DNA of 32,592 bases from Fidelibacterota bacterium (GCA_021734645.1 JAIPIQ010000005.1:1-32592); one strand, 5' to 3'. Counted from the stretch's first letter, positions 7,401 through 16,258 are shown. The notes: a model not told the origin generated them from the sequence alone. Program-made: numbers and translations.

Positions 7401-9385
7401 ATTGGGAAAGACGGTTTGTGGCGGGGGAACGGGAAAGTCCTTCCGCCCCCGGCGGGCGCGACCTGGGGTTCTGGTACTATGGCCGTCCCGCGCCCGCGCA
7501 TTTCGCCCGCGGCGTGGTCGCGGTCTATCCCCTCCTCGAAAATTTCGACCCCCGCGCGGGAACCATCGAGTTTCGGGTTCGCGAGGAGGCGGATTGCGCG
7601 CCGGGGGAGCTGGACCTGATGTGGCTGGATCTGGGGCCGGGCCAGGGGCTTCACATGGCCTGGGGCAGCGCGGACTGGGCGGCGCCCGGGCGCGCCCTGC
7701 GGCTGGCGGCCTACGAAGCGCCCGGCCGGGAACCCGTGATCTGGACCGCCCAGACGCCAGCGTGGGAACCCGGAATCTTCCGCCACCTGGCGTTGACCTG
7801 GGAGCGCGAGGCTGACCGGACGCGCCTGAAGCTGTACGGCGAGGGCCGACTGCTGGCCGAAGGCACGACCGCGCTCGATCCGGCCGCCGGGAATCCGCGC
7901 GACCGGCGCCTGTTCCTGGGCGGAAATACCCGGGCCGCCTTCGCCGAGCTGCGGATTTCCGCGCGGCCCCGGTCGGCCTGGGAACTGGACCGCCCGCCCG
8001 CCCGGGACGCGGAAACCCTGCTGCTCGACCGCTTCACCGGCGGGTTCACGCCCAACGACTACCGCCAGACCCGCGCCGAGGTAACCTCCGGCGCCAGCGC
8101 GGAAACGGGCGGCTGGGTGGACCTCTGGGCCGAATTCGTGCCGGGGCCCTTCGGTGGGGCGCTCCGGCTTTCCACCACCCGGGAACGGACGCTTTTCGAG
8201 ATCAACCAGGCCCTGGGTGCGCAGACGTTCTACGGCCGGCATATTGACCGATTCCACGCGCTCTGGGCGCCGCAGGGCCCGGCCCTCGATGCCGCGGCCA
8301 CCGCCTGGGCCCGGTCCGTTGACGACGCCGGCGCGCGCTCGAAGTTCTATTTCGGCAAGCTCATTTCCCCCGAGGATCCCTACTGGGATGACTACGGCGC
8401 CGAACTGGCCCTGAGCCCGTTGCGGCCCAGCATCAATAACTTCGTGCTGTGCCCGAACGGCCCCGGCGAGGATTACTTTGTCTGGGCCACGGCGCAGATG
8501 CTCAATCGGTACGGCGCCGGCGGCGTACACATGGACTATGGCAACGTCTGGCCCTGCAACCATGTCGGCCACGGCTGCGGCTGGCAGGACGAGAGCGGCG
8601 AGATCCGGACCACCTTCCCCATGCTGGCCCATCGGCGGATGTACTGGCGCTTATATCGCCTGATTCACGGTCGGCCGGACCGCACCGGCACGCTCAAGAT
8701 TCACAATTCCGATGGCATGCCCTATGCGGCGATCGGCATGGCGGACTACGTGGTCGGCGGCGAAATGGAGAACTTCATCCGCCGCGAGGGGCAGATCGGG
8801 GACTGGTTGTCCTGGGACCGGTACCTGGCGTTTTACAGTGAACGCACGACGGGTGTGCCGCTGCGCACCAAGGATGTCCCCGCCGTCTGGCCCCTGTTGA
8901 TGGGCGACGGCACAGATGCCAATGCCTCCCGCATGGGGCGGGTCTTTGCGCTCATCCGCGACGGGCAGCTCGCGCCGTTCAGAACCCCGGACACGGCCGG
9001 AGCCGGCGGCCCCGGACGCGGCACGGAGCTGTTGTATTATCCCGCGTTCAGCGATTTCGCCGGCAGCCGTATGCTCGGGTTCTGGGAACCCGAAGTGTAC
9101 GCGCGCATCCTGCCGGAGGACGACTATGCCGCCCGGTACCTGCGAGTGAACCTGTTCCTGCATCCGGATGGGGAGCAGATCCTGGCGGTGCTCGGCAACC
9201 TGGCCAACGAGGACCGGGAGGTCACGCTCCGCTTCGACCTGGAGGCCTTCGGCTTTCGGGCCGAAAACACGGCAGTCCGGGACGTGTATACCCGCGAAGT
9301 GCTGGCCTACGATAACCTGCGCTTGACCGCCCCCCGCGAGGAAGTGCGCCTGCTGCTGCTGCGAAGAAGGAAGGAAACCCCATGA
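4481..9385 (+). CDS. Very large secreted multidomain protein (about 1634 aa): LamG-like, CBM9/DOMON-like, DUF6067/GH123-like, with a second LamG-like domain before the catalytic barrel
   Basis: ATGA overlap with the sulfatase stop. LamG-like GNLDPGQGTIELWVRPD and ENFDPRAGTIEFRVRE; VPPPWTPLELSDDGRRV and GGVHMDYGNVWPCNHVGHGCGW shared in pattern with the 10916 gene. Confidence 0.8.
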   Translation: MKRLFRGVDRSRRVWAGLALLAGLAADPLRAVELQYPLAGNLDPGQGTIELWVRPDVDALEDPGRFYVHYPVSVRCDDGSALSLFWSHSLGYRVSASRAGEAVLNTPAMRPVVRTWVRAGTTDALAPGRWHHVAVTWQGNELAIYFNGERVAYTAASAPMVLTDAGTLRIGTGESRIAVANLVVSGIARSADDLRARPAGPAVVDEHTLLLDRFATAEGLETQAEMIAGFSGETGGRLSGTDWVSVAGPFGGRALQLYREPGAADAAPEPPTAEAAPVRQTPEAFAGLRQFEQPLLAVPANSAAIRLDGVIEEDEWADASLVSGFVQAALYSETGGRDVFLMPGEHRIWLKSDGAFLNVGFQFAGPFPDDADLFELCWLAPGGDNHALTADRSGRLRHRVVSADSRASAAPGAAEVGEYRTQALDETWSGELRLDLARLGIAPPQAGESWPLAVGRRNPKTARSGWSYLGDGEQRPETYGRIVFTEGLAVRIERLGGLVRNRFGAVFEWVNKGERAHTLRLETGTGRLGQESPHRLRLPDFRAGMAFEEETLFIEDYRRGAQEIPLPPGSRVRTVVSQPIRPGVAGIFEYALEADDQRLAAGTVLFRNPRVSLYPVEIAKALITEGQVRVTLRRGALTGEKEIRLVLEQDGRVLDAQTRTVGPEDVVFTLNVEAYAPGDYTLAIAGARGEERVPLRLPEPPVWLGNPLGLDPATVPPPWTPLELSDDGRRVTAGFKALDFAGGLPLPSAIRVFDQALLAAPIRLVVDDAGGRRALNAGALAVREQGPGRAVYTSQVADQATRISAKVQVEFDGFTWVELALEPAGTLREFTLEIPLRAEVGRFYTKLYEGLPRPVGKYAWEERVWAGAIPEEGMRLGFCAAVWVGAPGGGLEWLTESNRNWHNREHETHAIEILREPGITLLRIRFVDVPVESAEPLEYAFGLTPTPMRDNRTALNYYRDIAEVGCGKFHASGDWERRFVAGERESPSAPGGRDLGFWYYGRPAPAHFARGVVAVYPLLENFDPRAGTIEFRVREEADCAPGELDLMWLDLGPGQGLHMAWGSADWAAPGRALRLAAYEAPGREPVIWTAQTPAWEPGIFRHLALTWEREADRTRLKLYGEGRLLAEGTTALDPAAGNPRDRRLFLGGNTRAAFAELRISARPRSAWELDRPPARDAETLLLDRFTGGFTPNDYRQTRAEVTSGASAETGGWVDLWAEFVPGPFGGALRLSTTRERTLFEINQALGAQTFYGRHIDRFHALWAPQGPALDAAATAWARSVDDAGARSKFYFGKLISPEDPYWDDYGAELALSPLRPSINNFVLCPNGPGEDYFVWATAQMLNRYGAGGVHMDYGNVWPCNHVGHGCGWQDESGEIRTTFPMLAHRRMYWRLYRLIHGRPDRTGTLKIHNSDGMPYAAIGMADYVVGGEMENFIRREGQIGDWLSWDRYLAFYSERTTGVPLRTKDVPAVWPLLMGDGTDANASRMGRVFALIRDGQLAPFRTPDTAGAGGPGRGTELLYYPAFSDFAGSRMLGFWEPEVYARILPEDDYAARYLRVNLFLHPDGEQILAVLGNLANEDREVTLRFDLEAFGFRAENTAVRDVYTREVLAYDNLRLTAPREEVRLLLLRRRKETP

Positions 9386-10860
9386 ATCCACAGACTTCCG
9401 TCCGCCGACCGAATCTCCTGGTGATCTGCGACGACCAGCATTCGGGGCTCTGTTGCGGGTTCCAGGGGCATCCCCTGGCGCGTACGCCGCACCTCGATGC
9501 CCTGGCCGCCGCGGGCACGAACTTCCGGACCTGTTACTCGAACAGCCCGGTCTGTGTCGCCGCGCGCGCCGCGCTTTTCACGGGGCGCTTCCCGCACGAG
9601 GTCGGCGCCTACGACAACGCGGCCCCGTTCCAGGGCCAGGTGCCGACCTTTGCCCAGGCCGCGCGCGCGCAGGGCTATCTCTGCCGGGCGTCCGGCAAGC
9701 TGGATTTCTGGACGGGGAAGGATTACGGGTTCGAAGAGGACGTGGTCTTTCACGGCCACGACGTCAGCCCCGATATCACCGCGCTGTTCCGGAACCCGCT
9801 CTGCTACCGGGAAGACGCCCGTCTGCAGCAGGGCGGCCGGATCCGGGCAGACGACGAACCGTGGCAGGACCGGGCGACCGCCGACCGGACGTTGCGGTTC
9901 ATCCGTGAGCGGGCGGCCGAGCCTGGGCGGCCCTGGCTGGCCTATACCGGCTGGGGCTATCCCCACAATCCGTACCGGGCCTCCCGGGCCATGCTCGAGC
10001 AGATCCCGCTGGAGGCGGTCGAGCTGCCGCACCTGGCGCCGGACTGGTGCGAACACGAGCACCCGGTCATGCACCTGCGGCGGTTTCACGGCCGCGGGGC
10101 GCGCCAGGCGGAACCCGCCGCCCTCCGGCTGGCGCGCGCCTGCTACTACGCCATGATCACGGAAGTGGACGCCCTGGTCGGCGATTTGCTCCGCGCCCTC
10201 GAAGAAACCGGTCAGCGCGAAAACACGATCATCCTTTTCACCTCGGACCACGGCGACATGCTCGGCGAGCAGGGGCTCTGGCACAAGAACGCGCCCTACG
10301 ACCCGGCGGCCCGCGTGCCGCTGGTGGTGGCCGGGCCCGGCATCCCCGCGGGTCGCACCGTCGCGAACCCCGTCTCCCAGGTGGACGTCTGCGCCACGCT
10401 GCTCGATTTGGTCGGCGCGCCGCCGGATTCGTCCGCCCGCGGCCAGTCTCTCCTGCCGCTGGCGCGCGGCGACCGGCACGACCATCCGCCGGCCTACATG
10501 GAACTCAATACCGAAGGGCTGATCACAGGCGTCTTCACCTTGGTCCGCGACGAATGGAAATACAATTACTACGTGGATTACCCCCCGCAGTTGTTCAACC
10601 TGCGCGACGACCCCTGGGAACAAAACAACCGCGCCGAGGATCCCGAGACCGCGCCCCTCCGCGAGGAGCTGCACCGCCACCTGCTGGCTCTGGTCAATCC
10701 CGAACAAGTCCACGAGGCGGCCTTTGCCGACCAGGCCCGCCGGCGGCACGAGTGGTACGGCGGCAAAAGCGCACCGGAAATTGTCCAGGCCCTCGTCAGT
10801 CGCCTCGGCCCGGAGCAGTCGCAACGCTTCGCCGCGCGGATAGTAGAGGGCAGGGGCTAG
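9382..10860 (+). CDS. Sulfatase with non-canonical CVAAR active-site motif
   Basis: RRPNLLVICDDQHSG; CVAARAALFTG at the FGly position; LFTSDHGDMLGEQGLWHKNAPYDPAARVPL is a strong sulfatase C-half motif. ATGA overlap with the upstream CDS. Confidence 0.9.
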   Translation: MNPQTSVRRPNLLVICDDQHSGLCCGFQGHPLARTPHLDALAAAGTNFRTCYSNSPVCVAARAALFTGRFPHEVGAYDNAAPFQGQVPTFAQAARAQGYLCRASGKLDFWTGKDYGFEEDVVFHGHDVSPDITALFRNPLCYREDARLQQGGRIRADDEPWQDRATADRTLRFIRERAAEPGRPWLAYTGWGYPHNPYRASRAMLEQIPLEAVELPHLAPDWCEHEHPVMHLRRFHGRGARQAEPAALRLARACYYAMITEVDALVGDLLRALEETGQRENTIILFTSDHGDMLGEQGLWHKNAPYDPAARVPLVVAGPGIPAGRTVANPVSQVDVCATLLDLVGAPPDSSARGQSLLPLARGDRHDHPPAYMELNTEGLITGVFTLVRDEWKYNYYVDYPPQLFNLRDDPWEQNNRAEDPETAPLREELHRHLLALVNPEQVHEAAFADQARRRHEWYGGKSAPEIVQALVSRLGPEQSQRFAARIVEGRG

Positions 10861-10895
10861 CCCCTAACCCCTAACCCCTAACCCCTAGCCCCTAA
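10861..10895. repeat. Tandem heptamer array (CCCCTAA)3-CCCCTAG-CCCCTAA
   Basis: Five exact 7-bp units read directly, preceded by the palindrome GGGGCTAGCCCC (10853-10864) that contains the upstream stop codon. Confidence 0.97.
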
Positions 10896-10915
10896 CGACC
10901 CCAGGAACTCAAAAC

Positions 10916-13900
10916 ATGAAAACTGCCCTGCACACCCTGTCCATTGGAACCGCGTTGATCTGGATGCTGGTCGGCGCACAGGCGGCCGCCGCCGCGGAGG
11001 CCGAGGACGCCCCTCCGTACCGCTACCTGACGATCAGCCTGCCGAAACTGGCGCAGGAACCGGTCATTGACGGCGCGATTGATCCGCACATGCTCGAGCA
11101 GGCCGCCATGGGCCCGCGTTTCACGATTCCCGGCCGCGATGATGCGCCGGAAGACCGGCTGACCTCGGCCCGGATGCAGACCTACTTCAGTTATACGGGC
11201 AGGGGGCTGTACCTGGCCTGGCGCATGGAACGCCCCGACGGTTACGAACGGCCCGTGGCCACTGTCCTGGCGCGCGAAGGCGCCGCCCAGGGCGGCGTGG
11301 GCTCCTTATGGCGCAGCGACGATATTTTCGAATTGCAGATTGATGCCGTCAAGGCGAACCCCGACGCGCGGGACTACTACTTCATGTGGAATTTTGCCGG
11401 CACCCGCTGGGGCCGTATGATGTATCCGCAGGTGCTCCAGCCCTGGCTGCCCGAGTGGCAGGTGGCCAGCAACGAAGCCTACGAACCCGGCTGGGAGGGC
11501 GAAGCGTTCTTCCCGTTCGACATTTTTCCGGACGTGGATCCGCCCGCGTCGGGCGAAGCCTGGCGGGTATTCTTCTTCCATAACCGCCTGACCCCGTACC
11601 CCCGGCTCGAGTTATTCTCCTGGCCCTACGGGCGGCCCGCCCACACCACGCGGGATTACGCCCGCCTGATCTTCGCCCCGGCGGACGGCGTCTATACCCG
11701 CATCGTTGACAGCGGCCTGCTGGCCGACCGCCCGGGCGCCAGCGGCCTGCTGTTCGAACTGGTCAATCCCGCGGACGCCGAACGGCGGGTGACGCTCCAG
11801 GCGGATCTGTATCGCCGCAAGGACGATGCGCCGGCCGGCACGAGCTACCTGCGCGAGTTCGAACAGACCCGCGACAAGCCCGGCACCGCCCAGGCGGGCG
11901 TCATTGACCTGTATATCCCCGACGACCAGCTCTCGGCGCAGATTCGCGCCGAGTACTACGACGTGGTCCAGACGATCCACGAGACCGTGACGCTCGCGCC
12001 GGGCGCCCGGCTCGCGCGGGAGCTCGTCACGGAATCAACTGAGCCGGCGCAGTACCTGGTCATCCACGAAGTGCGCTGCGCCGACACCGGCCGGTTGATC
12101 GCCGGTGCGCCGCTCCAGTACGAGGTTCCCGATCCGATGGCGGTGAAGACGACCTTGTTGCCGCTCGTGTCCCGGCGGCTCGACGTGGAAGTGGACCTGC
12201 GGTATGTCCCCGGGTTCCGGGAGCCCGGCGTGCTGAGCGCCACCCTGTCCGGCCCCGGCGGAACCGTCTTCGAGCAGCAGTGGCCCGCAATCTCGAATGA
12301 CACCCGCACCCAGCGCTTTTCCATCCCCCTGGCGGATACACCGCCCGGCCCCCAGACCCTGCGCGTGGTCGCCGCCAATGCCGCGGGCCAAACGCTCATC
12401 GCCCGGGAACGGACGATCGAGCTGCCCGAAACGCCCGACTGGTTCCGTGACCCCGTGGCGGCGGCGCCCTTCATCCCCGAGCCCTGGACGCCGATCGCGC
12501 TCGACGGCCGCCGGCTGTCCCTGCTCATGGGCTCCTATACCTTCGCCGAGGGCCCCTTCCCGGAAAGCATTGACGTGCAGGCCATCGAGGAGGCTGCGGA
12601 GAAATCCCTGACCCGCCGGGCGCCGGCCCTGCGCGGGCGCGCCGACCACGCCGAGCTCGCCTGGGAACCGGCGTCTTTCGACATGCAGCGCGAGCACGAG
12701 GGGCGCGTCGTCATCACGACGGAGTCCTTCGCCAATAATCTGGCCCTCCGCGGACGCACTACCGTGGAATACGACGGGTTCATCCGTTTCGATCTCACGC
12801 TGGCGCCGCGGAATCCCGACGAGCCCGTGGACCTCGAGGCGCTGTTCTTCGAAATCCCGATGCAGCCGGAATTCTCGCGTCTCTATTCCCGCGGCAAGGT
12901 CATGGACGGTCCCGACGGGTTCCTGGTGGCCGGCGAGGTGCCCGCCGAAGGGCTGCGGCACCCGTGGACGAACACGTCCTGGATCGGCAACGAACAGCGC
13001 GGCCTGATCTGGTTCGCCGAGAATGTCAAAGGCTGGCGGCTCGACCCGGCCTCTCGCGACGAGGCCATCGAACTGGCGCCCGGCGCCGCCGGCGCCGATC
13101 TGCGGATCCACCTGGTGAAGGGGCAAGCTCCGCTGCGCCTCGACGCGCCCAGGGAAATCACGTTCGGGATCATGTTCACCCCGCCGTCGCCCCTGTACCC
13201 GGAACTGATCCGCAAGTATCAGCGTAACGTCGCCGCGTTCACGGAACCGATTTCCGACGAGCAGTTTGCCGCGCGGGAAAAACGGATGGAGCAGGAGGCG
13301 CGCGTGAACACCTTCTGCTTCTTCGATTATTTCGGCGTGCAGCCCAAGGGCTGGCCCGAAATGACGGATCCGGAACAGATCGCCCAGCACCGCCGCCGCG
13401 GGGATATCATCCATGCGCTGGGCGGCCGGGTCATCGCCTACGCCGGGTGGTGGATGCCGCGCGATGCCGCCGTCTTTCAGGACTTCGGGATGGAAATGAT
13501 CGCCCAGCCGATCACTCCGGGCGGTCTCAACACCCTGTATTGCTGTTACAACACGCCGTACACCGAGATCTGGACCCATCTCTGGAAGCAGCGCATTCAC
13601 GATACCGGGGTGGACGGGTATCGCCTGGACGCCAGTTTCGAACCGACTCGCTGCGCGAGCCTCGAACACCGGGGGCACGGCTCGGAGTGCGGCTGGATTG
13701 ACGACGACGGCAAGGTCCAGCCGAGTTACGGGATGTTCGCCGCCCGCGAGGCGTCCAAACGGACCTACAGCCTTTTCCACGGGCTCGAGCGCAAAGGCGG
13801 CCTGTGCGGGCATCACCACAATTTCGGCCTGCCCGATCCGCGCGCGTCGCACTGCGACTTCTTTCTTAATGTCGAGGGGCCGGAGCGGGTGGTGCTGACC

Positions 13901-14956
13901 CTTCGGGACTGGCCCCTGGCCTACTGGCGCGCCCGGGTCATGAGCGAGCAGCACGGGACCTGGGTCATCTACGCGGGGAAGATTCCCAACCTCGGCTACA
14001 ACAGCATCTATGGCCTGGCGCTGCTGCACAACACCATCCCGCGCTCCCTGCCGGGCAATGTGCTCTATGCCGGCAGCAACTATGGCCGGGGGCTGAGCCC
14101 CGGAACCGTCGCCAATGTCTGGAAAAGCCTCGAATGGTTCGAGGCCCACCAGCCCCGGCAGCGGCAACTGCTCGGGTACTGGAACAATGAACACGTGGTC
14201 CGCTCAAGCGAACCGGACAGCGTCAAAATCACCCTGGTGAACCGGCCGGGCCAGAAGCTGCTGCTGACGGCGCTCAACCTCGACCGCCAGGCCCGTCGCG
14301 CCCGCGTGACCCTCGATCTCGACGCGCTCGGGTTCGGCGGCGAAACGGTTCACGTCATGGACATCGTCGAACCCTGGCGGCCGCTGGTCCTCGAAGACGG
14401 GGCGCTTGATCTGACCTTCCTGCCGGAGGGCTACCGCTACCTGGCGCTCTCCCGCGAACCCTTCAGTCCCGAGGACGCCCTGCCGGACATTCCCCGGCCC
14501 GTGGGCGAAAACCTGTTCGCCGCGCCGCGCGCGGCCGACTGGAACCTGGCGGCCCTGCCGCACCGGGGGTCCGTAGCCGGCCCGGCCCAGGTTGGGCCAG
14601 AAGGGCTCCGGCTCGAGTCCGGCGGCGACGACGGCGAAACGCTGCTGTCATTCAACCTCGATGCCGAACCCGGCCGGGATTATCTCCTGACCGCCCACGT
14701 GCGCCTCGAACCCCGGAACCCGCCGTACTGCTCCGTGAACGTGCGCCAGGGCCTGCGCCTGCAAATCCTCGAAACCGAAGCCCCGGGCGGCCACGCGCGT
14801 TTCCAGGAGCTGGGTAGCCAGTACCTGGAAGGCGAATCGTATCCGCTCACGCTGCTGTTCCGCTGCGAGGGCGCCGGCGCCCGGGTCCTGTTCAGACTGA
14901 CCGGCGAGACCGCCGCCGTCATCGAGGGCCTTGACTTCCGGGAGGTGGCGTGGTGA
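10916..14956 (+). CDS. Secreted DUF6067/GH123-like glycoside hydrolase-type protein with N-terminal CBM9/DOMON-like domain
   Basis: Signal peptide MKTALHTLSIGTALIWMLVGAQAAAAA; PVIDGAIDPHMLEQA...LYLAWRMER...DDIFELQIDA; FIPEPWTPIALDGRRLSLL; GVDGYRLDASFEPTRCASLEHRGHGSECGW. Confidence 0.8.
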   Translation: MKTALHTLSIGTALIWMLVGAQAAAAAEAEDAPPYRYLTISLPKLAQEPVIDGAIDPHMLEQAAMGPRFTIPGRDDAPEDRLTSARMQTYFSYTGRGLYLAWRMERPDGYERPVATVLAREGAAQGGVGSLWRSDDIFELQIDAVKANPDARDYYFMWNFAGTRWGRMMYPQVLQPWLPEWQVASNEAYEPGWEGEAFFPFDIFPDVDPPASGEAWRVFFFHNRLTPYPRLELFSWPYGRPAHTTRDYARLIFAPADGVYTRIVDSGLLADRPGASGLLFELVNPADAERRVTLQADLYRRKDDAPAGTSYLREFEQTRDKPGTAQAGVIDLYIPDDQLSAQIRAEYYDVVQTIHETVTLAPGARLARELVTESTEPAQYLVIHEVRCADTGRLIAGAPLQYEVPDPMAVKTTLLPLVSRRLDVEVDLRYVPGFREPGVLSATLSGPGGTVFEQQWPAISNDTRTQRFSIPLADTPPGPQTLRVVAANAAGQTLIARERTIELPETPDWFRDPVAAAPFIPEPWTPIALDGRRLSLLMGSYTFAEGPFPESIDVQAIEEAAEKSLTRRAPALRGRADHAELAWEPASFDMQREHEGRVVITTESFANNLALRGRTTVEYDGFIRFDLTLAPRNPDEPVDLEALFFEIPMQPEFSRLYSRGKVMDGPDGFLVAGEVPAEGLRHPWTNTSWIGNEQRGLIWFAENVKGWRLDPASRDEAIELAPGAAGADLRIHLVKGQAPLRLDAPREITFGIMFTPPSPLYPELIRKYQRNVAAFTEPISDEQFAAREKRMEQEARVNTFCFFDYFGVQPKGWPEMTDPEQIAQHRRRGDIIHALGGRVIAYAGWWMPRDAAVFQDFGMEMIAQPITPGGLNTLYCCYNTPYTEIWTHLWKQRIHDTGVDGYRLDASFEPTRCASLEHRGHGSECGWIDDDGKVQPSYGMFAAREASKRTYSLFHGLERKGGLCGHHHNFGLPDPRASHCDFFLNVEGPERVVLTLRDWPLAYWRARVMSEQHGTWVIYAGKIPNLGYNSIYGLALLHNTIPRSLPGNVLYAGSNYGRGLSPGTVANVWKSLEWFEAHQPRQRQLLGYWNNEHVVRSSEPDSVKITLVNRPGQKLLLTALNLDRQARRARVTLDLDALGFGGETVHVMDIVEPWRPLVLEDGALDLTFLPEGYRYLALSREPFSPEDALPDIPRPVGENLFAAPRAADWNLAALPHRGSVAGPAQVGPEGLRLESGGDDGETLLSFNLDAEPGRDYLLTAHVRLEPRNPPYCSVNVRQGLRLQILETEAPGGHARFQELGSQYLEGESYPLTLLFRCEGAGARVLFRLTGETAAVIEGLDFREVAW

Positions 14957-15010
14957 GCTGCGCGGGGATATGATCTTGAAGCGGAAAGAGCCGATCCCCG
15001 GGAGAGAGGC

Positions 15011-16258
15011 ATGAAATCGAGTGGTGAGCGTGATATCCTGCGCGACCTGGTGCGCCGGTACCTTGAGATTGCCCGGCATCCCCGCCAGGAAACCGTGCGG
15101 GAGAAATGGCGCGGCCATAACAGTCTCGAGCCGGACGATGGCCCGCCACCCGTGCTGGTCCAGTTCGGTCTCTACAACGTCTGGTGCCGCGCATTCATCG
15201 AAGCCCAATGCCGCTGTAGCGACCCGACGCTGCGGAACATGGAGCGCGGCCTGCGCCTGAAGCTTTTCGCCGCTACCCTGGATGACGACACGGTCTTCGA
15301 GCCCTGGTGGTCGGTCGGGGCCGTTCACGTCCTGCCGCCGGACGGTTTGTGGGGCCTGCGCGAGGGCCGCGTCGCCAGCGGCGGGGAGGGCGGCGCATTT
15401 GCCATGGATCCGCCCCTCAAGGCGCTCGAGGACGTCGCGCGGCTGACGGTTCCGCAACACCGGATTGATGAAGCGGCCACTGCCGCGCGCCTCGGGCGGC
15501 TCGAGGATGCGGTCGGGGACCTGATCACGCTGGACCGGACCCGCGGTTCCGCCTACGGCCATTTCAACGGCGATATCTCGACGCGACTGGCCCAGTTGCG
15601 CGGGCTCGAGCAGACGATGCTGGATATGTACGAGAACCCGGAATGGCTGCATGGCCTCCTGGCGTTCATGCGCGACGGCATCCTGCGCGCGCAGCAGCAG
15701 GCGGAGGACGCCGGCGACTACAGCCTGACCTGCCACGATAACCAGGGCATGCCCTACAGCCGGGAACTGGAAGATCCCCGGCCCAACAGCGGGCCGCGCG
15801 CGCGCCGCCAACTCTGGGGCTTCATGGCCGCCCAGGAATTCACCCTGATTTCACCGCGGATGCACGAGGAGTTCCTGCTGCGTTACCAGCGCCCCATCAT
15901 GGCGCCCTACGGCCTGACGCACTACGGCTGCTGCGAAAACCTGACCGCCAAGATTGACCTGCTGCGGACCATCCCCAACCTGCGGCGCATCGCCGTGACC
16001 CCCAGCGCCGACCTGGCGCGCTGCGCCGAACAGATCGGCCGCGACTACGTGATCTCCTGGCGGCCCAACCCGACCGACATGGTCTGCGCCGGCTTCGACG
16101 CCGACCGGATCCGCCGCATCGTGCGCGCCGGCCGCGCGACCTGCCGGGCCAACGGCTGCGTCGTGGATCTCAGCCTCAAGGATATCGAAACCGTCGAGGA
16201 CGATCCTGGCCGACTCGCGCAATGGGTCCGCCTCGTGCGTGCCGCCTGGGCGGACTGA
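15011..16258 (+). CDS. Uroporphyrinogen decarboxylase (URO-D) superfamily / corrinoid methyltransferase-like protein
   Basis: THYGCCENLTAKIDLLRTIPNLRRIAVTPSADLARCAEQIGRDYVISWRPNPTDMV is typical of the URO-D-like family near glycan genes. Confidence 0.65.
   Translation: MKSSGERDILRDLVRRYLEIARHPRQETVREKWRGHNSLEPDDGPPPVLVQFGLYNVWCRAFIEAQCRCSDPTLRNMERGLRLKLFAATLDDDTVFEPWWSVGAVHVLPPDGLWGLREGRVASGGEGGAFAMDPPLKALEDVARLTVPQHRIDEAATAARLGRLEDAVGDLITLDRTRGSAYGHFNGDISTRLAQLRGLEQTMLDMYENPEWLHGLLAFMRDGILRAQQQAEDAGDYSLTCHDNQGMPYSRELEDPRPNSGPRARRQLWGFMAAQEFTLISPRMHEEFLLRYQRPIMAPYGLTHYGCCENLTAKIDLLRTIPNLRRIAVTPSADLARCAEQIGRDYVISWRPNPTDMVCAGFDADRIRRIVRAGRATCRANGCVVDLSLKDIETVEDDPGRLAQWVRLVRAAWAD

Noticed and set aside
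5549-8632. 1027-aa minus-strand ORF opposite the giant DUF6067-like gene
   Set aside because: Pro/Arg/Gly-rich composition with no recognisable motif; a typical GC-rich shadow of the well-supported plus-strand CDS.
10861-10895. (CCCCTAA)n considered as a true telomere or replicon end
   Set aside because: Internal, only five units, flanked on both sides by intact genes of the same cluster.
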